A stretch of 9,149 nucleotides of DNA from Chloroflexota bacterium. Its GTDB lineage: Bacteria > Chloroflexota > UBA5177 > JANWHV01. The position numbers were made by a program, and so were the translations under genes. The notes under the pieces were generated by a model. That model made no database searches. It was not told the DNA's origin and saw only the letters and a program-made list of their open reading frames with translations. This document shows positions 1 to 8,706 of this stretch, one piece after another. Positions within the stretch are counted from its first letter, which is position 1, and each line of letters begins with the position of its first letter. The DNA lies in the NCBI GenBank assembly GCA_025450375.1, contig JANWHO010000117.1, forward strand, positions 1 to 9,149, written 5' to 3'.

Positions 1-1319
1 ACAATTACGGCGCGGTGGCCCAGTATGGCCTCCCCACCCAGCCCGTCCTCCTGGTAAGCGACACGAATTATCCAGCCCTGGCGACCTCGCTGGCCAATAA
101 TTACGTGGCCTTCCACGAGAAACTCCGGTGGTGGAATCCCGAGGAGTACAAAGCCGCCTACGTGGATCGGTTCACCAAGGGACAGCGCGACTCGCGGCTC
201 CAGCGTGTTGGCTATGTCCTCAAGGACGTGGTGACCCCAAGCACCTGGGGCCATATCCTGCAATGGGAGGTGCAGCGCCGCCCCTTCACTCCTACCGCCT
301 GGGATAACTACGGGAATCAAACCGACTTCTACTTCTTGGTCGCCAAGAAGTACGTCCAATATCTCTCGCCCAGGTTCCAAAAAATGGCCCAGCAGCAACT
401 GGCGGCTCAGCAGCAGGCGGATCCGTTCGTGGGCAAGCTGCGCGCCGTCACGGCCACCACGGCCTTTGGCCAGGGCGGGGTGGCGGCCGGCTCCTTCACC
501 AGCCCTGGTCCGGTCGCCATTGACCAGCAGGGAGACACCCTGGTGGGCGACCTTCAGGGGCACCGAATCGTGGTGCTGTCGCCCAGCGGCAAGCTCCTTC
601 GGACCATCGGTGGTCCCGGAACCGGGCCCGGCAAGTTCAATGCCCAGTATTCGCCGGCGGTCGGAGGAATTGCCGTGGCCGCTAACGGGAACATCTATGC
701 CACCGATACCTGGGGCGAACGGGTGGAGGAGTTCTCACCCTCCGGCATCTTCATTCATTCCTGGGGCCAGGGTAACTTGAACCAAACCAACCTTAAGCCC
801 AACGACTTCTATGGCCCGCGCGGAATCGCCATCGCTTCGAACGGGAACATCTATGTCGCGGATACCGGCCATCGGCGGATCCAGGTATTCGATCCTACCG
901 GGAAGTTCGTCCTATCCTTCGGGAGCGCCGGCACGCTTCTCGGCCAGTTCAATGAGCCCTCCAGCGTAGCGATCGACAGCCACGGCCACGTCTTCGTGGC
1001 CGATTACTGGAATCAAAGGGTGCAGGAACTGAGTTCCACCGGCCAGCCGCTCGCCACGTTCACAATCCCAGCCTGGCAGGGAGGCACCGGTGACCGCCCG
1101 CAGATCGCGGTGGACAGCCAGGATCGGGTGCTCGTTCCCGATCAGACCGGATCGCGCATCCTGGTCTATTCCAACCGCGGCGTGCCGGAGTTCGCCTGGG
1201 GTGGCCTGGGAACCGGACTATCGCAGCTCAGAGGGCCCGCGGCCGTGGCAAGCACGGGCAACACGATATTAGTCAACGACGCGGGCAATACAAGAGTCCT
1301 GCGTTACCCGGCGCCCTAG
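1..1319 (+). CDS. C-terminal part of a large protein ending in an NHL beta-propeller (5' truncated by window)
   Basis: The frame is open from nt 3 to the TAG at 1317-1319, so the GTG at nt 15 is probably internal and the true start lies upstream. Counting from nt 15, residues 1-120 are a soluble alpha/beta-looking stretch rich in Trp and Tyr (RWWNPEEYKAAY near 38-49). A Gln-rich linker follows at about 124-135. Residues 161-434 hold six NHL-type repeats, each with a GP..IA/VA core, then G.IYVADT and R(I/V)..F; the clearest is at 267-303 (GPRGIAIASNGNIYVADTGH). Six blades fit a complete propeller, a fold used for protein or glycan binding, usually outside the cytoplasm. Some Chloroflexota proteins join a multi-pass glycosyltransferase-39-like membrane region (TIGR03663/Agl23-like) to such a tail; the missing N-terminus may be that, which is inference. 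DUF6391 follows 30 bp downstream, so they may be co-transcribed. Confidence 0.8.
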   Translation, partial: NYGAVAQYGLPTQPVLLVSDTNYPALATSLANNYVAFHEKLRWWNPEEYKAAYVDRFTKGQRDSRLQRVGYVLKDVVTPSTWGHILQWEVQRRPFTPTAWDNYGNQTDFYFLVAKKYVQYLSPRFQKMAQQQLAAQQQADPFVGKLRAVTATTAFGQGGVAAGSFTSPGPVAIDQQGDTLVGDLQGHRIVVLSPSGKLLRTIGGPGTGPGKFNAQYSPAVGGIAVAANGNIYATDTWGERVEEFSPSGIFIHSWGQGNLNQTNLKPNDFYGPRGIAIASNGNIYVADTGHRRIQVFDPTGKFVLSFGSAGTLLGQFNEPSSVAIDSHGHVFVADYWNQRVQELSSTGQPLATFTIPAWQGGTGDRPQIAVDSQDRVLVPDQTGSRILVYSNRGVPEFAWGGLGTGLSQLRGPAAVASTGNTILVNDAGNTRVLRYPAP

Positions 1320-1349
1320 GGACGCACGGAGAGAGGTATTCTGGGATTC

Positions 1350-1859
1350 ATGAGTAAAGTACAGGACGTAGTGGAGCAGATGCTCCTTGGTCCAAGGGTT
1401 CGTCAGAATCACGCGCTCGAGCACGCCGCCATCTCGCTCTTGACCCAACGGAATCCGCGGATCATGCTCCGCGGACGATCCACCGCCAACGGTTTCTATG
1501 TCTACGGGCAGTTGGAGATGGAGGACCTCCGTGAGTGCGCCGCCGAAGCCCTGCAGCGGCTCCGGAACGGGGAACCGGAAATGGCGATCCACCCGCGCTG
1601 TGGCACCAACCTGGCGGTAGCGGGGATGATGGCCGGGATCTCCTCGGTGCTGGCGGGCGAGATCCCCCCCAAACGGAACCGCTATAGTCGGGCCGTGCTG
1701 GCCTCGCTCTGTTCGCTGTTCTTCGCCCCGCCGGTCGGCATGTACGTGCAAAAGCGCTTCACCACCAAAACCCCAACCGACACCATGACCATCGTCGACG
1801 TCGCCCAGCGTGGGCTGGTCTCGAAGAACAGCTACTTCGTGAGCACGGCGTTCTCTTAA
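1350..1859 (+). CDS. DUF6391-like small membrane protein with HALEH and HPRCGTN motifs
   Basis: This 169-aa protein has no function I can assign. It resembles the uncharacterised DUF6391 family of cyanobacteria and Chloroflexota, recognised from the N-terminal RQNHALEHA (18-26), the GRSTANGFYVYG segment (42-53) and AIHPRCGTN (79-87). After the soluble N-terminal part there is a hydrophobic stretch at about 87-102 (NLAVAGMMAGISSVLAG) and another at about 112-133 (YSRAVLASLCSLFFAPPVGM), suggesting two membrane helices and a short polar C-terminus. H21, E24, H25, H81 and C84 could form a metal site; this is inference. The ATG at 1350 is preceded by a GAGAGAGG ribosome-binding site at 1330-1337. 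It sits 30 bp after the NHL gene with no terminator between, so the two may share a transcript. Confidence 0.8.
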   Translation: MSKVQDVVEQMLLGPRVRQNHALEHAAISLLTQRNPRIMLRGRSTANGFYVYGQLEMEDLRECAAEALQRLRNGEPEMAIHPRCGTNLAVAGMMAGISSVLAGEIPPKRNRYSRAVLASLCSLFFAPPVGMYVQKRFTTKTPTDTMTIVDVAQRGLVSKNSYFVSTAFS

Positions 1860-3981
<2,122 letters not shown>

Positions 3982-3983
<2 letters not shown>

Positions 3984-3988
3984 GGAAG
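3982..3988 (+). promoter_or_regulatory. Ribosome-binding site that decides the gyrA start
   Basis: GAGGAAG overlaps the gyrB TGA (3981-3983) and lies just before ATG 3992. It would support that ATG and not the upstream in-frame GTG at 3980, which has no purine-rich site before it. The layout suggests translational coupling of gyrB and gyrA. Confidence 0.55.
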
Positions 3989-3991
3989 ACC

Positions 3992-6370
3992 ATGGCCGAA
4001 GCACCCGCCCTCTCGATTGTCGATATCGACCTCGACCAAAAGATGCGCGAGTCGTACGTCGATTACGCGATGAGCGTGATCACCTCGCGCGCCCTGCCCG
4101 ACGTTCGCGATGGGCTCAAGCCGGTGCAACGCCGGGTCCTTTTCGGCATGCATGAATTGGGAATGCGTCACGACGCCGCCTACAAAAAGAGCGCCCGCGT
4201 GGTGGGAGACGTGCTCGGTAAGTACCATCCGCATGGCGAGCAGGCGGTGTACGATGCCCTGGTCCGTCTGGCCCAGGACTTCAGTGTCCGCTACCCATTG
4301 GTGGACGGCCAGGGTAATTTCGGCTCCATCGACGGCGATAACCCGGCCGCCATGCGCTACACCGAGGTCCGTCTCACCGCCCTGGCCGAGGAATTGCTCG
4401 CGGATTTGGATAAGAACACGGTTGCCTTCGCCGACAACTTTGACGGCTCAATGCGTGAACCGACCGTGCTTCCGGCCAAGGTGCCGCTGTTCCTCCTGAA
4501 CGGAGCCGATGGGATCGCGGTGGGGATGGCCACCAACGTCCCGCCCCATAATCTGCGCGAGGTGTGCGACGCGATCATCACCCTGGCTACGCACCCAGAT
4601 ACCGCCGCCGATGATCTGATCGCTATCCTTCCCGGACCCGATTTCCCCACCGGCGGGATGATCGTGGGCCGCGAAGGGATCGACCGCGCCTATGCCACCG
4701 GCCAGGGCCGGATCCTTCTCCGCGGAATCGCCGCGATTGAGGACGATGGGAAGGGGCGGCAGACCATCGCGATCACGGAGATCCCTTATCAGGTGAAAAA
4801 GTCGCAACTGATCGAATCGATCTCCGATCTGGTCCGCGAGCGGAAGCTGGATGGCATTTCCGCCCTGCGCGACGAATCCGACCGGACGGGGATGCGGATC
4901 GCCATCGAGATCAAGCGAGACGCCACCGCCGCCGCCGTCCTCAAGACGCTCTACCACAAAACCAACCTGCAGATTACCTTCGGCATCAACATGCTCGGTC
5001 TGGTGGACGGCAGCCCTCACCAGTTATCGATCAAACGATCGCTCAACCTGTTCATCGAGCACCGGAAGCACGTCATCACCGCCCGCACTCAGTTCGACCT
5101 GGACGAGGCCAGCAGCCGGCTCCATGTGCTGGAAGGCTTCCACAAGGCCCTGGGCGCCCTGGACACCGTGATCAGCCTGATCCGGGCCGCGCACTCCACC
5201 GACGCCGCCACCAAGGCGCTGGTGGAACACCTGGCCCTCACCCCCACGCAGGCGCGGGCCATTCTCGATATGCGGCTGGCCCGCCTCTCGGCTCTGGAAC
5301 GGAAGAAGATCCTGGATGAACACCGCGAGGTGCAAAAGCAGGTGCGGGATCTGGAGGCGATCCTCAATTCTCCTCGGCGTATCCTCGATCTGATGATCGG
5401 CGAATTGCGCGACCTGCAGATCCGGTTTGGCGATGAGCGGCGCACCAGAATTATTGACGATGCGGCGGACGTGCCATTGAGTATCGATGAGCTTCTGCCA
5501 AACCAGGCCACCGTGGTGGCCCTGGGGATGGACGGCACAATCAAACGCCTTGACCAGTTCGGCGGCCGGGGCAGCGCTCGCGAGGTGCCACGCCAGTATC
5601 TTAGCTGTAACACCCGCGATATGCTGCTCCTCTTTAGCGCCAGGGGCTCCTGCTTCGGGATCGCGGCCCACAAGGTGGCGGCGGTCGCCAGGCGCAGCGA
5701 GCATGGGGTGCCTGTCGCCTCCCTGGTGGACCTGGACGCGGGAGACGAGATCGTGGCCATGGTGGCTTCGGGCGCCGAGGCCCCGCAATGGCTAGTTTTG
5801 GCGACCGCGCGGGGCCAGGTCAAGCGCACCCAGCTGGCGGAATATGCCCACGCACGCCAAGCTCCCCTGGCGGCCCTACGGCTGGACGACGGTGATCGGT
5901 TGGTGGGGGTGGACGTGGGCGAGGGAGACGCCGAGATCCTTCTCCATACGGCACTCGGGAAAGCGATTCGCTTTGCCGCCTCGGACGTTCGTCCGACCGG
6001 TCGGGTCGCCGGAGGGGTACGGGCGATCAAGCTAGATAGCGGCGATCATGTCCTATCCGGCTCCCCACTTGTGCGGGGCCTGGCGGTCCTGGCCCTCACC
6101 GCGACCGGTGTCGGCCGCCGCACCCTGATCGGCGATTATCCGCTGCAAGGACGCGACGGCGCCGGAGTCAAGGCGTTCAAGCTCGGCGATAAGACTGGTT
6201 CACTGGTAACGGTGTTCTCGGTGGACGAGCGGTCGAGCATTGAAGGGATCGACGGAGCGGGCAAAGCGTTCAGTCTGGAGGCCAGGGAAGCTCCCATGCA
6301 GGATCGCCAGCGCGCGGGGTTGGTCGTTGCCCAGGGAGTAGCGATGGCGGTTCTCCTACCTCAGCGTTGA
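3992..6370 (+). CDS. gyrA: DNA gyrase subunit A
   Basis: The 792-aa DNA cleavage and rejoining subunit of gyrase is complete. The ATG at 3992 is chosen over GTG 3980 because of the preceding GAGGAAG; the longer form would add four residues. The winged-helix domain has [16 protein letters not shown] (33-48), [12 protein letters not shown] (77-88) and AAMRYTE (119-125), with catalytic Tyr123 and Arg122. The tower and coiled-coil follow, with [10 protein letters not shown] (331-340) and the [21 protein letters not shown] heptads (416-436). The C-terminal beta-pinwheel runs from about 505 to the end, including [14 protein letters not shown] (666-679) and [11 protein letters not shown] (716-726). 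Two oddities stand out. Gln84 occupies the position of E. coli Ser83 in the quinolone pocket, although the acidic Asp88 is kept. The first-blade GyrA box reads DQFGGRG (521-527) instead of a Q.RGGKG pattern. The gene is 8 bp after gyrB and clearly in its operon. A ParC assignment is less likely given the recognisable pinwheel. Confidence 0.93.
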   Translation: MAEAPALSIVDIDLDQKMRESYVDYAMSVITSRALPDVRDGLKPVQRRVLFGMHELGMRHDAAYKKSARVVGDVLGKYHPHGEQAVYDALVRLAQDFSVRYPLVDGQGNFGSIDGDNPAAMRYTEVRLTALAEELLADLDKNTVAFADNFDGSMREPTVLPAKVPLFLLNGADGIAVGMATNVPPHNLREVCDAIITLATHPDTAADDLIAILPGPDFPTGGMIVGREGIDRAYATGQGRILLRGIAAIEDDGKGRQTIAITEIPYQVKKSQLIESISDLVRERKLDGISALRDESDRTGMRIAIEIKRDATAAAVLKTLYHKTNLQITFGINMLGLVDGSPHQLSIKRSLNLFIEHRKHVITARTQFDLDEASSRLHVLEGFHKALGALDTVISLIRAAHSTDAATKALVEHLALTPTQARAILDMRLARLSALERKKILDEHREVQKQVRDLEAILNSPRRILDLMIGELRDLQIRFGDERRTRIIDDAADVPLSIDELLPNQATVVALGMDGTIKRLDQFGGRGSAREVPRQYLSCNTRDMLLLFSARGSCFGIAAHKVAAVARRSEHGVPVASLVDLDAGDEIVAMVASGAEAPQWLVLATARGQVKRTQLAEYAHARQAPLAALRLDDGDRLVGVDVGEGDAEILLHTALGKAIRFAASDVRPTGRVAGGVRAIKLDSGDHVLSGSPLVRGLAVLALTATGVGRRTLIGDYPLQGRDGAGVKAFKLGDKTGSLVTVFSVDERSSIEGIDGAGKAFSLEAREAPMQDRQRAGLVVAQGVAMAVLLPQR

Positions 6371-6392
6371 GGCGTGGACTTCTTCGCATGTG
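6367..6392 (+). repeat. 26-bp direct repeat, copy A (overlaps gyrA stop)
   Basis: The segment begins TTGAGGCG and continues with TGGACTTCTTCGCATGTG. It matches copy B at 6533-6558 in 25 of 26 positions (G/A at the eighth). It includes the gyrA TGA at 6368-6370. The two copies are 166 bp apart start to start and flank palindromic element 1. Confidence 0.85.
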
Positions 6393-6410
6393 TCGGAAGG
6401 CATGCATTTT

Positions 6411-6517
6411 GGGGCGCGGGTCTCCAGGCCCGCTCGTTTCGGCCACGGATCGGCATCGGGGTAGCACGGTGGAGGTAGGCGGTTGATCGCCGAAGCGGGC
6501 CTGGAGACCCGCGCCCC
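6411..6517 (+). repeat. 107-bp palindromic repeat element, copy 1
   Basis: The ends are a perfect 24-bp inverted repeat: 6411-6434, starting GGGGCGCGGGTCTCCAGG, against 6494-6517. A 59-bp interior lies between them, with TTCGGC and GCCGAA near its ends that could extend the stem. The whole unit aligns without gaps to the reverse complement of 8466-8572, with 24-bp arms differing at one base and the interior about 71% identical by hand count. It contains no plausible gene. It starts 40 bp after the gyrA stop and could act as an mRNA 3'-end hairpin, although no U-tract follows. REP/BIME- or MITE-like mobility is inference. Confidence 0.85.
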
Positions 6518-6532
6518 TGGATTGTGACTCCA

Positions 6533-6558
6533 TTGAGGCATGGACTTCTTCGCATGTG
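6533..6558 (+). repeat. 26-bp direct repeat, copy B (upstream of pilin-like gene)
   Basis: This is the second copy of the repeat at 6367-6392, with one difference (TTGAGGCA instead of TTGAGGCG). It ends 10 bp before the -10-like element of the next gene, so it occupies the region where the -35 would be. Palindromic element 1 lies between the copies, 18 bp from copy A and 15 bp from copy B. Confidence 0.85.
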
Positions 6559-6565
6559 GGAAAGC

Positions 6566-6574
6566 TGATAGAAT
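6566..6574 (+). promoter_or_regulatory. Candidate extended -10 promoter of the pilin-like gene
   Basis: TGATAGAAT reads as TG-n-TAGAAT, an extended -10 with 5 of 6 matches to TATAAT. No good -35 lies 16-18 bp upstream (TTCTTC at 6546-6551 is weak), which is tolerable for an extended -10 promoter. It is 44 nt from the ATG at 6619. The upstream part falls in direct repeat copy B. Confidence 0.4.
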
Positions 6575-6618
6575 AGGGCGGGTCGGCACGCATCGACCAC
6601 ATTGGAGGAAAGCAAGGT

Positions 6619-6921
6619 ATGTCCACGTCCCCAACCCCGGTGCCCGACGAGCCGCAGTCGCTACCGGCGCCACCGGCCCCCAAGGTGCGCGTGCGCGTCC
6701 CGGCAACCCCGGCGGTGCGCGTACGGCGCGCGTCGCCGTTCGAGCAATTGTTCGACGGGCTCCGGAACACGGTGCTCTCGGAAGAGACCCTGGTATTGAT
6801 GGAGTTCCTGATCGTGGCGGCCATCGGGGTAATTGCCTTTGTCACCGTCTACCCCACGGCGTCCCACGCCATCGATTCCCTGGCGAACTACCTGAACAAG
6901 CAGTTCAATACCACCTTCTAG
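6619..6921 (+). CDS. Small single-helix protein, possibly Flp-type pilin-like
   Basis: This 100-aa protein has a GGAGG ribosome-binding site at 6604-6608. Residues 1-40 are Pro/Arg-rich and probably disordered, with a PKVRVRVP..PAVRVRRASP duplication. Residues 41-56 (FEQLFDGLRNTVLSEE) are amphipathic. Residues 57-79 (TLVLMEFLIVAAIGVIAFVTVYP) form one membrane helix with Glu62 near its start, and a short polar tail SLANYLNKQFNTTF ends the chain. The order of amphipathic segment, acidic residue in a hydrophobic helix and short Asn/Thr/Phe-ending tail recalls Flp/Tad pilins (GATAIEYGLI..). The Gly of the prepilin cleavage site is missing and no tad genes are in view. It could equally be an unrelated single-pass membrane protein. 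It is convergent with the ligase gene and shares the CTAG at the stop. Confidence 0.65.
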   Translation: MSTSPTPVPDEPQSLPAPPAPKVRVRVPATPAVRVRRASPFEQLFDGLRNTVLSEETLVLMEFLIVAAIGVIAFVTVYPTASHAIDSLANYLNKQFNTTF

Positions 6922-8432
6922 GCGACCCGCCGCTCCCAAAGGCTCGCCACCCCCAGACAGAGCCAGAAAATGACCGAGAGATCGGGCAGGAAGTAGGAGT
7001 TGTCCACTTCCCCGTGGACGACTATCGCCACCATCACGAGGAGCGCCCCTAGCAAGGGTCCGCTCCACTGGGCGGGCGCGGCCAGCCAGCCGCGCACCCC
7101 GAGGAACGCGAAGAGCCCGATCAGCCACAGGGCCGCCGCCAGCCCCACCACTCCCGTGCTAAGCCAGAAGTCGAGGAACAGATTGTGGGGGTGGGAAATG
7201 CAACGCTCAAAGTTCGTCCCGGCCTGCACGTAATACCAGTGCGCGACATGTCCTGGGGCGCAGGTGTTGTCGTTGGAGTAGTAATAGAGGAAATTGTCCG
7301 GCCCCACCCCGAGGATCGGATGGTCGCGGATCATGTTGAGGGCCGACTGCCAGATCGAGGTGTGGGCCAGGTTACTTAAGCCATGGCCGCTGCCGGCGAA
7401 GTTTTCCAGCCTGTGCCGTTCGACCAGGGCCGCCAGCGCCACGACGACCGCGCCGGCGCCGATCAGCCACGGCCGTTCCCGCTGCCAATACACGAATACG
7501 AGAAGGACGCAGATCGCGGCGGTCAGTTCGCCCCCCCGTGAGCCAGTCCGGTAGAGGATGTAGAGCAGGAAGGCCGAGACCGCCAACAGACCGATTCGAG
7601 CCGCCATTGCCCCTGGCGCCGCCTGCCGACCCCTGGCCCATATGCCGACCCAGCCCGGCAGCAAGGCGAGGGCAAGCGCGGCGGGCAGGGCATGATCGAG
7701 GAGGAGGGCGAGACTGTTCTGGTCCTTGAAGACTGCCTGTACCAAATGCTGGGGCGCCCCACCCACATTGGCGGCCAGGACCAAGTCCTGGGAGCGGAAG
7801 GCAATCTCCACCTCAGCCATCCCCGCCACCACTAGGGCTGAGCCGATCAAGGACAGGAGCAGGCGAACCGCCCCGTCGGGTCCTCGGAGGGTCTGGAGAA
7901 CCAGCCAAAAGAACAGGAGGGGTTCCAGCACCACCAGGCGATACTGGCGGTGCGCGACCGTGGGAAACTGAGCCGCCAACGATGCCAGGGTAGCGGCGGC
8001 CAGAAACACCAGCGCCGGCCAGAGGAAGGGAGTATCCGGAAGCACGTAGCGGCGCAAGGAAACGCCCGGCGGGAGATTGCGCAAGCCGAGCAGGAGCTTG
8101 AGGGCTACGAGAATCCCGCAGAGCACGATAACCGTCTCGCCCAGGGAAAAATCGAGATGCCTATGGAGGTGCTTGGGCACCAAATAGTAAGGAATGGCCA
8201 GGGGAATCAGACTGACCGCCAGGCTGGTCCGGCGCCAGCAGAGATAGGCCAGGAGCACCAGGAAGGCCAGGCTGAGAGCGAGCGAGCTAACCGCGTAATA
8301 GACGCAGACCGTGGCGATCATCGCGGCGCCCCAGGGAAGATCCGCCACCATAGGATCTGCCGCCGGCGTGGTGGATTTCGTCATGTCCGCGATCGCCAAC
8401 GGGTCGCCCTCCGATCCAAATACGCCGGCCAT
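6918..8432 (-). CDS. O-antigen ligase / Wzy_C family polytopic membrane protein
   Basis: The 504-aa product is very hydrophobic with about ten to twelve predicted membrane helices. It belongs to the O-antigen ligase-like superfamily, whose members transfer or polymerise lipid-linked glycans on the outer face of the membrane, or glycosylate proteins. Recognisable motifs, in ATG numbering, are KDQNSLALLL (236-245), RTGSRGG (295-301), RDHPILGVGPDNF (369-381) and SHPHNLFLDFWLSTGVVGL (413-431), the last two flanking a large Tyr/Asn-rich loop at 382-412. HGEVDNSYFLPDLSVIFW (473-490) is a common C-terminal signature. The Arg of RTGSRGG and the His of HPHN are the expected functional residues by comparison with WaaL. 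I chose ATG 8432 because CCTTCC (8439-8444, reading GGAAGG on this strand) is a good ribosome-binding site 6 nt away; a TTG at 8447 would add five residues. Whether it is a ligase, a polymerase or a protein O-glycosyltransferase cannot be told. Confidence 0.85.
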   Translation of the reverse strand: MAGVFGSEGDPLAIADMTKSTTPAADPMVADLPWGAAMIATVCVYYAVSSLALSLAFLVLLAYLCWRRTSLAVSLIPLAIPYYLVPKHLHRHLDFSLGETVIVLCGILVALKLLLGLRNLPPGVSLRRYVLPDTPFLWPALVFLAAATLASLAAQFPTVAHRQYRLVVLEPLLFFWLVLQTLRGPDGAVRLLLSLIGSALVVAGMAEVEIAFRSQDLVLAANVGGAPQHLVQAVFKDQNSLALLLDHALPAALALALLPGWVGIWARGRQAAPGAMAARIGLLAVSAFLLYILYRTGSRGGELTAAICVLLVFVYWQRERPWLIGAGAVVVALAALVERHRLENFAGSGHGLSNLAHTSIWQSALNMIRDHPILGVGPDNFLYYYSNDNTCAPGHVAHWYYVQAGTNFERCISHPHNLFLDFWLSTGVVGLAAALWLIGLFAFLGVRGWLAAPAQWSGPLLGALLVMVAIVVHGEVDNSYFLPDLSVIFWLCLGVASLWERRVA

Positions 8433-8438
8433 CCGTTT

Positions 8439-8444
8439 CCTTCC
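8439..8444 (-). promoter_or_regulatory. Ribosome-binding site that decides the ligase start
   Basis: The minus strand reads GGAAGG here, 6 nt before the ATG whose first base is 8432. The competing upstream TTG at 8447 would overlap this site and has no site of its own, so ATG 8432 is preferred. Confidence 0.6.
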
Positions 8445-8460
8445 CAATGGTCAAGGGTGC

Positions 8461-8577
8461 GGCTAGGGGCGCGGGTCTCCAGGCCCGCTTGCGCGACCAA
8501 GCTCCGGTATCCACCGCGCCACCCCAATGACGATCCGTCACCGAACCAAGCGGACCTGGAGACCCGCGCCCCTAGCC
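8461..8577 (-). repeat. Palindromic repeat element, copy 2 (107-bp core 8466-8572, inverted relative to copy 1)
   Basis: The arms 8461-8491 and 8547-8577 are inverted repeats matching at 30 of 31 positions. They consist of GGCTA plus the same GGGGCGCGGG-type arm seen in copy 1. The 107-bp core at 8466-8572 is the same length as copy 1 and aligns to it gaplessly in reverse complement, about 89 of 107 identical. The interior shares blocks such as ACGGATCG and CGGTGGA, so the similarity is not limited to the arms. It lies between the divergent ligase and oxidoreductase genes. On the minus strand it ends 28 bp before the ligase ATG, so it may sit in that gene's leader RNA. Confidence 0.85.
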
Positions 8578-8649
8578 AGTAAGACTCCCCGTCGCGAATC
8601 CGCGGTGCGCCCCCTTAGGGTAGTGGCTCTAGGTTCCACGCGACAACCA

Positions 8650-8658
8650 TGTTATGTT
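8650..8658 (+). promoter_or_regulatory. Candidate extended -10 promoter of the oxidoreductase gene
   Basis: TGTTATGTT gives TG-n-TATGTT, 4 of 6 against TATAAT with the extended TG. No convincing -35 is visible at the right distance. The site lies 48 nt upstream of the ATG at 8707 and outside repeat element copy 2. Confidence 0.3.
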
Positions 8659-8706
8659 CAAGGGAAACAATCTCGTGTGTCATTCGTCTTGCCCTGGAGA
8701 AATGCA

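Noticed and set aside
6411..6517. Palindromic element 1 as a classical Rho-independent terminator for gyrA
   Set aside because: The stem is long enough, but the loop is 59 bp and no T-tract follows; a 107-bp homologue lies in a divergent promoter region where a terminator makes little sense.
6367..6558. Possible CRISPR array from the 26-bp direct repeats
   Set aside because: There are only two copies, separated by 140 bp that contains a palindrome, and no cas genes are present.
6270..6845. 191-aa minus-strand open frame over the gyrA end, palindromic element 1 and the pilin-like gene
   Set aside because: It is made of repeat and antisense sequence, runs across the end of gyrA and the start of a well-supported plus-strand gene, and matches no family. 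Such frames are typical artefacts of GC-rich repeats.
6411..8572. Composite transposon formed by the two inverted elements
   Set aside because: The segment between them has no transposase or integrase, and the two elements have diverged by about 17%; bracketing may be coincidence of a dispersed repeat.
7950..8582. 210-aa plus-strand open frame antisense to the ligase gene and over palindromic element 2
   Set aside because: The ligase frame has strong family motifs; this frame is rich in charged residues from antisense reading and ends in the repeat.
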